Source of the DNA: Clostridium sp. NkU-1
GTDB lineage: Bacteria; Bacillota_A; Clostridia; Lachnospirales; Lachnospiraceae
NCBI GenBank assembly: GCA_001312405.1
Contig: BBDR01000004.1
Location: forward strand, 1 to 64,000
Reading direction: 5' to 3'
DNA: 64,000 nucleotides
The notes under the pieces are model-generated. The model saw nothing but the letters and a program-made list of their open reading frames with translations, was not told the DNA's origin and ran no database searches. Below, one piece after another: positions 41,741 to 51,586 of this stretch; positions within the stretch are counted from its first letter, which is position 1, and every line of letters begins with the position of its first letter. The position numbers were made by a program, and so were the translations under genes.

Positions 41741-41782
41741 GTTGTAATTACAACAGAAATGTTGAAATTATTATATTATAAT
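41741..41782 (+). promoter_or_regulatory. Crp/Fnr-type operator and class II promoter of cupin-hcp operon
   Basis: Perfect palindrome GTTGTAATTACAAC (41741-41754) and -10 box TATAAT (41777-41782), centre 29.5 nt from the -10, identical to the site at 40165. It lies between the divergent regulator gene and the cupin gene, so it may also control the regulator itself. Confidence 0.72.
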
Positions 41783-41821
41783 CTGTTTATAAAAGCAAGA
41801 GAAAAACAAGGAGGCAGCCAA

Positions 41822-42157
41822 ATGTCAGAGAAATTTATTAAAAATATAAAGCATGAAGAAATCGTAATGTTATCTGATCTGGTTCAGGCAAATGAAGGCC
41901 AGATCGTCAGCAAGACCCTTGCACAGAATGAAGCTCTCAGCATTACGTTATTTGCATTTGATAAAGGGGAAGAAATCAGTACCCACGAATCCAACGGAGA
42001 TGCCATGGTGACTGTTTTGGAAGGAACCGGGAAATTTACGGTAGATGGTAAGGAATATCTGTTAAATGCAGGAGAGACCCTTATTATGCCTGCCAGAAAA
42101 CCACATGCAGTTTATGCACAAGAACGCTTTAAGATGGCATTGGTTGTGGTATTTTAA
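41822..42157 (+). CDS. Small cupin-domain protein
   Basis: 111 residues, intact. Conserved cupin motifs: FDKGEEISTHESNGDAMVTV (motif 1, with H and E) and LNAGETLIMPARKPHAVYA (motif 2, with final H), suitable for a mononuclear metal site. AAGGAGG before ATG 41822. First gene after the activator site and followed at 44 bases by hcp. Single-domain cupins of this type are frequent next to hcp in anaerobes; their exact activity is unknown. Confidence 0.87.
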   Translation: MSEKFIKNIKHEEIVMLSDLVQANEGQIVSKTLAQNEALSITLFAFDKGEEISTHESNGDAMVTVLEGTGKFTVDGKEYLLNAGETLIMPARKPHAVYAQERFKMALVVVF

Positions 42158-42201
42158 CCAGTTGGAATAGAAAGGACAAAATAGAAAGGTTGAATAAATA
42201 T

Positions 42202-43795
42202 ATGGATAGTAAGATGTTTTGTTTTCAGTGTGAACAGACGGCAGGCTGCAGCGGCTGTACGGGCAGCGCAGGAGTGTGCGGCAAATCAGCCAGCACTGCG
42301 AATTTGCAGGATGAACTGACCGGTGCACTGATCGGTCTGGCAAAGGCCTGCGGCAATCATTCCCCTTTGGAAACAACCACAAGAATCCTTGTGGAAGGGC
42401 TGTTCACCACCATTACAAATGTAAACTTTAATGATGAAGTTTTAATAAAGATGATCAAAAGAGTGCGGGAAGAAAAAGAAAGAATCGTGCCGGATTGCAG
42501 CAAATGCACCTCTGTCTGCGGAAATACTTCTGATTATGATATGAAGAACATCTGGGATGCACAGGAAGATATCCGTTCCTTAAAGTCTTTGATTTTATTC
42601 GGGCTTCGCGGCGTTGCGGCCTATGCCTATCATGCCATGGTCCTTGGATATGAAGATGAAGGGGTCAATCATTTCTTCTATAAGGCGCTGTCAATCATTA
42701 GCTATGATCTGACCATGGAGCAGCTGCTTCCGGTGGTCCTTGAGGTGGGAGAGGTAAATTTAAAATGCATGGAACTTCTGGATAAAGCAAATACCACTGC
42801 ATATGGAACTCCTAAGCCAACTAAAGTACCTCTTACCATTGAAAAAGGTCCGTTTATCGTAATCACCGGACATGATTTATATGATTTAAAACAGCTCCTT
42901 GAGCAGACTAAGGATAAGGGAATCAATATCTATACCCACGGAGAGATGCTTCCGGCCCATGGCTATCCGGAATTAAAGAAGTATTCTCATTTAAAGGGGA
43001 ATTTTGGAACTGCATGGCAGAACCAGCAAAAAGAGTTTGACGACCTTCCTGCACCAATCCTCTTTACCACAAACTGCCTGATGCCAGTAAAGAAAAGCTA
43101 TGCTGACCGTGTATTCACCACGGAAGTGGTTTCCTATCCGGAAATGGTCCACATAGGAGAGGACAAAGACTTTGCACCTGTAATAAAAAAAGGCGCTGGA
43201 GCTTGGCGGATATGAGGAAGATCATGAAATGACCGGAATCAACGGCGGCAGGGAAGTCATGACAGGATTTTCCCATGGAACCGTATTGGGAGTTGCGGAT
43301 CAGGTCATTGACGCAGTAAAGCAGGGAGCGATCAGCCACTTTTTCTTAGTAGGCGGCTGTGACGGCGCTAAGACAGGAAGAAATTATTATACAGAATTTG
43401 TAAAGCAGTCTCCCAAGGATTCCATTATCTTAACCCTGGCCTGCGGAAAATACCGTTTTAATGACCTTGACCTTGGAACCATTGGAGGGCTTCCAAGAAT
43501 CATGGATATGGGACAGTGTAATGATGCATTCAGTGCCATCAAGGTGGCGGTGGCTTTGGCAGAAGCCTTTGGATGCGGGGTCAATGAGCTCCCATTGTCC
43601 ATGGTATTATCCTGGTATGAGCAGAAGGCAGTATGCATTCTTCTTACCTTGCTGCACCTTGGGATCAAGAACATTTACCTGGGGCCATCCTTACCGGCAT
43701 TCTTATCACCAAATGTATTAACGTTCCTTGTTGAGAACTATGGAATATCACCCATCAGCACACCGGAAGAGGATTTAAAGAAAATTCTTGGATAA
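42202..43795 (+). CDS. hcp: Hybrid cluster protein (hydroxylamine reductase), one frameshift
   Basis: About 530 residues. N-terminal cluster cysteines in [15 protein letters not shown], hybrid cluster ligands in the second half ([51 protein letters not shown]). Family role: protection from NO and hydroxylamine; NO reductase activity is proposed for Hcp. One extra A in the A7 run at about 43190 splits it; repair gives [23 protein letters not shown] 42202 is chosen because it begins the conserved [12 protein letters not shown]; a TTG 12 bases upstream is possible. Operon with cupin, DUF1858 and hemerythrin genes. Confidence 0.92.
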
Positions 43796-43831
43796 TATAA
43801 ATCATGAATAATAGATCAGGAGGAAAATTAT

Positions 43832-44014
43832 ATGATAACGAAAGAAATGTATATTGGAGAAATTTTAAGAAGCAATCCAAAGGCAGCGGAGATTTTAATG
43901 GGCTGCGGCATGCACTGTCTGGGATGTCCGTCATCCCAGATGGAATCCTTAGAGGATGCATGTATGGTTCACGGGCTTGATACAGACGAAGTGCTGGACA
44001 AGCTGAACCAGTAA
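43832..44014 (+). CDS. DUF1858 domain protein
   Basis: 60 residues, intact. Pattern [28 protein letters not shown]: a helical ScdA/RIC-N-like domain with Cys residues in [11 protein letters not shown]1858 occurs as the N-terminal part of RIC/ScdA di-iron repair proteins and as stand-alone small proteins near hcp. AGGAGG before ATG 43832. Together with the hemerythrin genes downstream it may act as a split RIC-like system for repair of Fe-S clusters after NO damage (inference). Confidence 0.85.
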   Translation: MITKEMYIGEILRSNPKAAEILMGCGMHCLGCPSSQMESLEDACMVHGLDTDEVLDKLNQ

Positions 44015-44030
44015 AGGAAAGAGGTGTAAA

Positions 44031-44639
44031 ATGAGTGCCTTTTTAGGACCAATCCACACTTGGTTATACAACAAAATAAAATTTCAGGATGCAATGACTG
44101 ATGCAATTTTAGACTTTGCAGAAGAAAACGGCTGCAGCAAAGACCTTAGAACCAGGACCGGCAGCAGATACGGAGTGCTTGAAAAGGGAAACCTGGAGGA
44201 TATGATCGATACGGCCAATATCCATGGCTGGCTTCAGGAAAAAGTGAGCCTGGTGGAAAACAGACTGGCTTATGTGGTCACTGAGCTGGCAGAAACGGAT
44301 CAGGAAAGACTGCCCCATATCGCTGATGCAGTCCGGAATTTTGGAAAAAGAAATTCTGCGGATAAAAACATTACGGTCCGCAAAGGCTATGATTATCTTG
44401 AAAGCACCCTGCTAAACGGCATGCCCTGTGACAGAGTAAACGACCTGGTTCAGGAAACGGAAGACAAACTGGTATGGAGACAGACCCAGGATATCCACGG
44501 TGTTTATTGGGCTATGATCCACGGAGATGTAACACATTATTATACCTTGAGAGAATCTCTGATAAAAGGAATGTTTGAGGACTCTGAAATAGAATTTCAT
44601 CAGATTGAGGATCAGGTATATGAATTGAGGAGGCGCTAA
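44031..44639 (+). CDS. Conserved-looking 202-residue protein of unknown family
   Basis: I do not recognise a named domain. Soluble, helix-rich, begins MSAFLGPIHTWLYNKIKFQD. The C-terminal part is rich in His and Trp/Tyr (IHGVYWAMIHGDVTHYYTLR), which could supply metal or haem ligands; only one Cys after the start. Intact, AAAGAGG site. The stop overlaps the hemerythrin ATG (TAATG 44637-44641), so the two are translationally coupled. Position inside the cupin-hcp-DUF1858-hemerythrin operon implies a nitrosative or oxidative stress role. Confidence 0.75.
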   Translation: MSAFLGPIHTWLYNKIKFQDAMTDAILDFAEENGCSKDLRTRTGSRYGVLEKGNLEDMIDTANIHGWLQEKVSLVENRLAYVVTELAETDQERLPHIADAVRNFGKRNSADKNITVRKGYDYLESTLLNGMPCDRVNDLVQETEDKLVWRQTQDIHGVYWAMIHGDVTHYYTLRESLIKGMFEDSEIEFHQIEDQVYELRRR

Positions 44640-45187
44640 TGTACGGAATCGATATTTTAATGAAAGAGCATGAGAACATTCTGGCTTTTACCGGCTTTTT
44701 AAGAAGCATCAGCTCCGATATTCTGGAGGGGAAGCCGGTGGATGCCTCCCTGCTGCGGGAGTGCATTGAATTTGCAAGAAATTACGCAGATAAGCATCAT
44801 CACGGAAAGGAAGAAAAGATCCTGTTCCGGATCATGATGGAAAATATGGGGCCTGTTGCGGAAAAGCTTATCAGGAATGGCATGCTTGTGGAACATGATC
44901 TGGGAAGATTGTACCTTTCTGAGCTGGAAAAAGCCATTGACGAATATGAGAAAAATCCGGGAACAGAGCCGAAGCTGGATATCATCTCCAATGCGGTTGG
45001 CTATGGTGCCTTATTAAAGCGCCATATTGAAAAAGAAGATGAAGCTGCCTATTCATTTGCAGTACGTGCACTGGCAGAGGATAAGTTAAAAGCTGTGGAT
45101 GATGAGACAGAATCATTTGAAAAACAGGCAAAGGATCAGGGTGTACAGGATAAGTACGAATCCTGGATCCGGGAAAAAACAAGGTAA
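44639..45187 (+). CDS. Hemerythrin-domain protein
   Basis: 182 residues, intact. HHE cation-binding pattern: MKEHENILAF (H about 11), YADKHHHGKEEKILF (H...H.xxE), LVEHDLGRLY and LKRHIEKEDEAAY (H.xxxE). These match a di-iron site able to bind O2 or NO, or to donate iron for cluster repair as in RIC. Overlaps the previous gene by the TAATG arrangement. Likely co-regulated by the Crp/Fnr-type activator site upstream of the cupin gene. Confidence 0.9.
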   Translation: MYGIDILMKEHENILAFTGFLRSISSDILEGKPVDASLLRECIEFARNYADKHHHGKEEKILFRIMMENMGPVAEKLIRNGMLVEHDLGRLYLSELEKAIDEYEKNPGTEPKLDIISNAVGYGALLKRHIEKEDEAAYSFAVRALAEDKLKAVDDETESFEKQAKDQGVQDKYESWIREKTR

Positions 45188-45265
45188 CAGTGACGGGACG
45201 GCTGAAGGGGAAACAGGCCGTCCCGTCTGTTATAAGGAAGATACAAAAGAAAGGGGCGTACAGGA

Positions 45266-45674
45266 ATGGAATTAAAAAATTATATGGAGCAGCACGACCG
45301 GATACGGGAAGAATTAGAGATCTTGAAAGCGCTGTGCAAAAACAGGGACTTAGAACAAACGGCATCGGAAATCGCCTTACATATAAGCAGTCTTGCAGGA
45401 AAGCTGAAAATACATTTATCCTCAGAGGATCAGTATCTCTATCCGGCCTTTTTAAGATCCGGTGATTCAAGGCTGGTGAATCAGGCAGAGGAATATCAAA
45501 GGGAAATGGGGAACCTGCTTGCCCTGTTTACAGAATTCAAGGATAAATATAATACGAAAATTAAAATCCTTTCAGAAAAGGAAAGCTTTTTCGGCGAAGC
45601 TGAAAAAAATCATAAAAAGCATTGAAGTGAGAATGCAAAAGGAGGAAAGCGGTTTATACCGCCTGGTGAGATAA
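45266..45674 (+). CDS. Second hemerythrin-like protein, frameshift near the end
   Basis: About 135 residues. First half has MEQHDRIREELEIL and KLKIHLSSEDQYLYP with His/Glu ligands; the second half has Glu but no His, a pattern seen in a shorter hemerythrin subfamily. One extra A in the A6 run at about 45606 ends the frame early; repair gives IIKSIEVRMQKEESGLYRLV and stop 45672-45674. GGGGCG-type weak site before ATG 45266. Probably last gene of the stress operon. Confidence 0.78.
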
Positions 45675-46106
45675 GGAAGTATAATGGCTGGATATTGCAA
45701 TGGATTTTTGGCTTATGCAGCAATTAAAGATGATAGTTGGAAATGTTACAGAAAAGCTGGAGGCTGTACACGAATACTTCGTGGAACAGTCTCTTTTTTT
45801 GTTATAAAACCGTAAAAATGGGAAGGCTATTTTTAAATTCCTCCGTATAAAGAAAGCATACAGATTTGATAATATTCCACATCATGGATTTACATTGTTA
45901 TCATTTTTACTTATACTTTTTCAGGTGATCCCGTTTCTTATTCAGACCCTGAAAAAGTCCGCAGAGCTGGATATGGCTGACGAAATTGTACATGTGATAA
46001 ATCTGTGTGCAGGTTCGCAGGCTGGAGCTTAGGGACTAATCGGCCACGGAAGAGAAACTTAAGGAACCAGTGAATGAAACATCTTAATTGAAAGGAGGAG
46101 GATTAA
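45675..46106. other. Region with coding-like fragments but no intact gene
   Basis: Two stretches look protein-like: from ATG 45702, MDFWLMQQLKMIVGNVTEKL then about 15 more residues to a stop near 45807; and about 45940-46032, QTLKKSAELDMADEIVHVIN ending SQAGA. Neither has a clear ribosome site or recognised family. They may be remnants or a small gene broken by indels. Confidence 0.35.
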
Positions 46107-48807
46107 GTGGAAAATTGTTATGTAGCGAGCATAGCAGAGACACTTGAGAACTTTAACACGAACGAAAATACTGGCTTATCAGATCAAGAGGTGGCAAACC
46201 GACAAAACAGCTATGGAAAAAACGAGTTTGCAAAGCAGGAAAAAAACAAGTCTGATTAAAGAAATACTGCACCAGCTGAAAGACATTTCTACGATAATCC
46301 TGCTTCTGGCTGCTTTGCTGTCTTTAGGCATGGCATTGAGGGAAGGCCATGGCTTCTTAGAGCCAGTAGTCATCGTGTCTATTGTTATCTTAAATCTGAT
46401 ACTGGCAATTACCCAGGAACGGGGCGCTGAAAAAGCCCTGGAGGCATTGTCAAGCTTAAATTCTCCAAACTGTATTGTATTACGGGAAGGCATACAAAAA
46501 GAGATGGATACCAGTGAATTGGTACCGGGTGATATCATTCTTCTTCATTTGGGAAGCATTGTTCCTGCCGACGCACGTCTGCTTTCCAGCACCAATTTAC
46601 AGGTGGATGAATCGGCGCTCACAGGAGAGAGCGAGCCATCGGAAAAAGATGCAAATATCCTGCTGCAGGGAAGTGTTCCCCTGGGAGATCAGCTTAACAT
46701 GGTATTTTCCAGCTGTCATGTTACCTCCGGACATGGCACAGCCGTTGTTACTGCTACAGGAATGCAGACGGAGATGGGGAAGATTGCAGGATACTTAAAT
46801 AATTCACAGAAAATCAAGACACCGTTACAGCAGCGTCTGGAGCGTGTTGCAAAGTCCATCAGCATGATCGCTGTTCTGGCAGCCGTATTGCTCTTAGTCA
46901 TCGGCTTTTTACAGGGAGAGTCCATTTGGGTTATGGTTATGCTTGCGGCCACCCTGGCTGTAGCAGCTGTACCGGAAACTCTGAATTTAATTGTAACCTT
47001 ATCTCTTTCCCAGGGCGTTAAAAATATGGTCAATAAAAATGCGCTGATCCGAAAGCTGTCTGCAGTAGAAACCCTTGGAAATACCTCAGTCATTTGCTCG
47101 GATAAGACCGGAACCCTGACGCAGAACCAAATGACCATTGAAAAGCTTTGGATTCCTGGAAATGAGCCGTTTGAAGCGGGAGACGAATTTGCAGCAGGTC
47201 AGACAGAACTTCTGACACTGTTTGCTCTTGCAAGTAATGCTTCTGTCCAGGAAGAAGAGGATGGTACCTTAACCATCATGGGAAATCCGACGGAGAAAGC
47301 CATCATGCGTCTTCTCCATGAAAAGGGATTATCCAAAGAACGCATTTCTGAGCAATACCGTATTGTAGGAGAAATCCCATTTTCTTCCGAACGCAAGATG
47401 ATGACCATTGTTTTGGAGGCTTCTACGGGAGAATATTTAATTATTACCAAAGGTGCTCTTGACCGGTTGCCTCTCAAGGCATTTGATGAGGAAAGGGAAA
47501 AAGAAGTTGACCGGGTTCATAAGTATTTTACCGGGGAGGCACTTCGTGTCCTGTCCCTTGGAATCCGGTATGTGAATGAGGCTCCTTCCATGGATAAGCC
47601 GGAGGAAATTGAACGGGATCTGGAGCTGTGCGGGCTTATTGGTTTAATTGATCCGGCTCGCCCAGAAGCAGCCCAGGCGGTAGAAAAAGCAAAGCTGGCA
47701 GGAATCCGTACCATCATGATCACCGGCGACCACGCGGCAACAGCCAGTGCGATCGCAAGAAATATTGGAATTCTTGGTGAAAATGAAAAGGTTCTCACCG
47801 GACAACAGCTGAAAACCATGTCAGATGAAGAGCTTTGCAGGAATATCCATCATTATTCTGTTTATGCCCGGGTATCCCCTGAGGATAAGATCCGCATTGT
47901 TGAGGCATGGCAGGAAAATGGAGAAGTTGTTTCCATGACCGGAGACGGTGTTAATGATACACCGGCACTAAAGGCAGCAGATGTGGGAATCTCCATGGGC
48001 CAAAGCGGGACTGAGGTGGCAAAAAGTGCGTCTGACATGGTTTTAACGGATGACAACTTTGCCACGATCATTGATGCGATATCAGAAGGAAGGAATGTTT
48101 TCTCGAATATCAGAAAGACCATTTACTTTTTGCTGGTATGCAATATTTCGGAAATTGTCATTATGCTGGTTGCCCAGTTAAAGGGCTGGGGTATTCCTGT
48201 AACGCCGATCATGCTGCTGCTGGTCAATGTGCTGGGTGACGGCATTCCGGGACTTTGCTTGTCCAGGGAAACCTCGGATCCTCGTCTTATGGACCGGGAA
48301 CCCATACGCAGAGACGAAGGATTTTTAGGGGGAGGTCTTCTTACGGTAATTATACAGCAGACCATAGCATGTTCGGTTGTGGTTCTGATTGGATATTACA
48401 TCAGTACGTTCCGGGCATTTCCTGGAATGCCGGGGCCCTCTCCTGCAATCGGGCAGACCGTTGCCTTTCTGGTTTTGGGCTGGACCTCCATCCTTCATTT
48501 ATTTACGGTCCGCAGCAGAAAGTCCATTTTCAAACGGTCGATTATAGATAATCCGCCTGTAGTATACAGTACCATTGCCATGATCGGATTATTCGGCCTT
48601 CTTGTGGCTTTCCCGCCCGTTGGAAAAATCTTTGGCCTGACTGCCATAGGAAGCTATCACTGGCTGCTTGCATTGGGGCTTTCCCTAATACCGACGGCAG
48701 TAGCTGAGATTGGAAAATTCATCGATAATAAGACAAACATTCGCAGAAATCGTGAATATCGGAATCGTTTGATCCGCCACCAGATAAGAAGGGATGATAG
48801 CTTTTAA
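46107..48807 (+). CDS. Cation-transporting P-type ATPase (Ca2+/PMCA-SERCA type), one frameshift
   Basis: About 899 residues. N-terminal cation ATPase domain (GLSDQEVANRQNSYGKNEF), actuator TGES, phosphorylation site CSDKTGTLTQNQM, MTGDGVNDTPALKAADVG hinge, and C-terminal helices with NISEIVIML and NVLGDGIPGLCL. This resembles type II Ca2+/Mn2+ pumps. Start GTG 46107 behind AAAGGAGGAG; one extra A in the A7 run at about 46233 breaks the early part. Follows the stress operon after a remnant region and may be independently expressed. Confidence 0.9.
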
Positions 48808-48858
48808 TATTTTTCTTCATATAGTCAATAAAGATTAGAAGTAGTTAGTTAAAACCCT

Positions 48859-48923
48859 GAAAATAGCAGGCAATGAAAAGCCACTGAGAAATCAGAGGCC
48901 CGGTAATTGTCTGCTATTTTTTC
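48859..48923 (+). terminator. Rho-independent terminator after P-type ATPase
   Basis: Stem GAAAATAGCAGGCAAT / ATTGTCTGCTATTTTTTC with one G-T pair and a long loop, ending in T6. Confidence 0.75.
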
Positions 48924-49057
48924 TCTGCCCGTAAATCTGGAATGAAAAAGAACTATAAAATCAATTGCCCAAATAAGCATTTAGAAGTATAATAATTTGA
49001 AGTGTTTTTTTTATTCCTACTAAATTGATAGAAAATTAAAGAAAGAGGTAGAATCAA

Positions 49058-49828
49058 TTGTTAAACCAGTTTTCAAGAACCCAGTTGTTGTTGGGTGAAG
49101 ATGCCATGGAAAAATTGATGAGTGCAAAGGTTGCTGTTTTTGGCATCGGCGGTGTGGGCGGATATGTGGTAGAAGCCCTGGTAAGAAGCGGAGTCCGTTC
49201 CTTTGTGCTTGTTGATGATGATAAGGTTTGTCTTACCAATTTAAACAGGCAGATCATTGCCACCAGAAAAACGGTAGGCAAATATAAAGTTGAAGTAATG
49301 AAAGACAGAATATTGGAAATCAATCCCGATGCCCAGGTGGAAATGCACCAGTGCTTCTACTTGCCGGAAAACGCGGATGATTTTGATTTTAAAAATTATG
49401 ATTATGTAGTGGATGCAGTAGATACCGTAACCGCAAAGCTTGAACTGATCATGCGGGCAAAAGAGGCAGGCGTGCCGGTCATCAGCTGTATGGGCGCAGG
49501 CAATAAGCTGGATCCTACAAAATTCCAGGTTGCGGACATTTATAAAACCACCATGTGCCCCCTTGCAAAGGTCATGCGCAGAGAGCTTAAGAAAAGAGGC
49601 GTAAAAAAGCTTAAGGTCGTTTATTCCACAGAAAAGCCTACAAGGCCCCTGGAAGATATGTCTATCAGCTGCAGGACAAACTGTATCTGCCCGCCGGGAG
49701 CTAAGCATAAGTGTACGGAGCGGAGAGATATTCCCGGCAGCGTAGCCTTTGTTCCTTCTGTGGCAGGGCTTATCATAGCCGGAGAAGTGATCAAGGATCT
49801 GTCTCTAAATGGAAGGATTGGGAGGTAA
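49058..49828 (+). CDS. tcdA: tRNA threonylcarbamoyladenosine dehydratase
   Basis: 256 residues, intact. ThiF/E1-like fold: nucleotide motif GIGGVGGYVVEALVRSGV, DDDKVCLTNLNRQIIA, and RTNCICPPGAKHKCTERR near the C-terminus. TcdA cyclises t6A37 of tRNA to ct6A using ATP. Start TTG 49058 with AGAGGTAG upstream; it directly begins the conserved LNQFSRTQLLLG. Followed after 4 bases by the rhodanese-TtcA fusion, so the two probably form a tRNA-modification operon. Confidence 0.9.
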   Translation: MLNQFSRTQLLLGEDAMEKLMSAKVAVFGIGGVGGYVVEALVRSGVRSFVLVDDDKVCLTNLNRQIIATRKTVGKYKVEVMKDRILEINPDAQVEMHQCFYLPENADDFDFKNYDYVVDAVDTVTAKLELIMRAKEAGVPVISCMGAGNKLDPTKFQVADIYKTTMCPLAKVMRRELKKRGVKKLKVVYSTEKPTRPLEDMSISCRTNCICPPGAKHKCTERRDIPGSVAFVPSVAGLIIAGEVIKDLSLNGRIGR

Positions 49829-49832
49829 TCAC

Positions 49833-51005
49833 ATGTTTGACGGCAATATGGCTCATGAGCAGGATCTGTCATTGGAGCAAATGAAGCAAATGAACCCGGA
49901 GGAATATGTGCTTGTAGACGTCAGAGACCAGACGGCGTATAACCATGGATTTATACCGGGAGCCATAAATATAGAAAAAGAGGTATTGTTAAACGGGGAG
50001 GCTTCCCTTCCCAGGGACAAAAAGATCATATTATATTGCTTAAAAGGGATCATCAGTGAAGAGGCTGCAGGGCATTTAAATGAAAAGGGATATGAAGCAT
50101 ATAATCTTCGGGGCGGCTATGGGGAATGGCTGCTTCGTGCCATGGAAAAAGAGGACAAGGGAGCAGAGCGCCTGGAAGAGATAGAAAAGAGCATCCGGAA
50201 GAAATTCCATAAGGAGCTGTTCAGCAGATTTGCAAAGGCTGTCAATGAGTATGAGCTGGTAAAGGAAAACGACAGGATCGCCGTCTGTATTTCAGGGGGT
50301 AAGGATTCTATGCTCATGGCAAAGCTGTTTCAGGAGTTAAGACGGCACAATAAATTTCCTTTTGAACTGGTCTTTCTTGTCATGGACCCAGGCTATAATG
50401 AGACCAACCGGCAGGTAATCGAAAGCAATGCAAAGCTTTTGAATATTCCCATCACCGTATTTGAAACCCAGATTTTTGACGCAGTTTATGACGTGGAGAA
50501 ATCCCCGTGCTATTTGTGCGCCAGAATGAGGCGGGGATACTTGTACAGCAAGGCAAAGGAATTGGGCTGTAATAAGATCGCCCTGGGGCATCACTATGAT
50601 GATGTCATTGAAACGATTCTCATGGGAATGATGTACGGAGCCCAGATCCAGACCATGATGCCTAAGCTGCACAGCACGAATTTTGAAGGAATGGAACTCA
50701 TCCGCCCCATGTATCTTATACGGGAGGATGACATTAAGGGCTGGAGAGATTACAATGATTTACACTTCATTCAATGTGCATGCCGGTTTACAGATACCTG
50801 TACGACCTGCAGAACCGACGGCAGCACCGGATCAAAGAGAATGGAGATAAAGAACTTGATCAGGCAGTTAAAGGAAGTCAACCCGTATATTGAAAGCAAT
50901 ATTTTTAAGAGTGTGGAAAATGTAAATTTAAATACCATAATTGCTTACAAAGAAAATGGAACCGTTCATCATTTCCTGGACGGTTATGATTTGGACACAA
51001 AATAA
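49833..51005 (+). CDS. Rhodanese / TtcA-like tRNA thiolation fusion protein
   Basis: 390 residues, intact. N-terminal rhodanese domain (LVDVRDQTAYNHGFIPGAIN; active Cys in LYCLKG, about 75), then a PP-loop ATP pyrophosphatase with ISGGKDSMLMA, CYLCARMRRGYLY and GHHYDDVIETILMG, the signature of 2-thiocytidine synthetase TtcA/TtuA-like enzymes, plus CRFTDTCTTCR. The rhodanese would bring the sulfur to the tRNA modification site. ATG 49833 with GGGAGG is chosen over an upstream ATG in tcdA. Fusion of donor and thiolase is notable but known. Confidence 0.85.
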   Translation: MFDGNMAHEQDLSLEQMKQMNPEEYVLVDVRDQTAYNHGFIPGAINIEKEVLLNGEASLPRDKKIILYCLKGIISEEAAGHLNEKGYEAYNLRGGYGEWLLRAMEKEDKGAERLEEIEKSIRKKFHKELFSRFAKAVNEYELVKENDRIAVCISGGKDSMLMAKLFQELRRHNKFPFELVFLVMDPGYNETNRQVIESNAKLLNIPITVFETQIFDAVYDVEKSPCYLCARMRRGYLYSKAKELGCNKIALGHHYDDVIETILMGMMYGAQIQTMMPKLHSTNFEGMELIRPMYLIREDDIKGWRDYNDLHFIQCACRFTDTCTTCRTDGSTGSKRMEIKNLIRQLKEVNPYIESNIFKSVENVNLNTIIAYKENGTVHHFLDGYDLDTK

Positions 51006-51026
51006 TGAATCTGGAGGCGGTGTCTT

Positions 51027-51458
51027 ATGAAGATTTCAACAAAAGGCCGCTATGCGGTCAGGCTCATGATAGACCTGGCTGAACATAATCATGGAGAATA
51101 TATTCCTCTCATGGATATTGCAAAGAGACAGGAGATATCGGAAAAATACTTAGAATCCATTGTTTCGGTTCTGAGTAAGAGCAATCTGCTCATTTCCCTG
51201 AGAGGAAAAGGCGGCGGTTATAAGCTGGCGAAAAAAACCGGAGGACTATACCGTAGGCAGTATATTAAGCTTACGGAAGGATCTCTTGCTCCGGTTTCCT
51301 GCCTGGAAGGGGAGGTAAATGACTGCGCAAGGGCCTGTCATTGCCGGACCCTTCCCATGTGGGAGGGTTTCAATAAACTGATTAATGATTATTTTGACGG
51401 AATCACCATTGCTGATCTGGTTTCCGGCGGTGATTATTCAGACGATTACATGATATAA
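51027..51458 (+). CDS. Rrf2-family regulator (IscR-like), with compensating frameshifts
   Basis: 143 residues: winged helix KISTKGRYAVRLMIDLAEH ... SEKYLESIVSVLSKSNL ... SLRGKGGGYKL, and three or four cysteines in VSCLEGEVNDCARACHC for a possible Fe-S cluster. Residues about 72-85 (KTGGLYRRQYI) do not fit the family; reading the next frame there gives KPEDYTVGSILKLTEGS, the expected sequence. So one A is gained near 51235 and one lost near 51270, and the frame is restored. Follows the TtcA-like gene; may control Fe-S or cysteine genes. Confidence 0.85.
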   Translation: MKISTKGRYAVRLMIDLAEHNHGEYIPLMDIAKRQEISEKYLESIVSVLSKSNLLISLRGKGGGYKLAKKTGGLYRRQYIKLTEGSLAPVSCLEGEVNDCARACHCRTLPMWEGFNKLINDYFDGITIADLVSGGDYSDDYMI

Positions 51459-51586
51459 AATCAACCTGAGAAGGCTGCCAGAAAATTCCCAATTATTTCC
51501 ACTGGAAAAATGGAAACAAGAGTGTTATCATATATTCGTAACATAAATGTAACACAAATGTAACAATTTCAAAGGAGGCAAACGAA

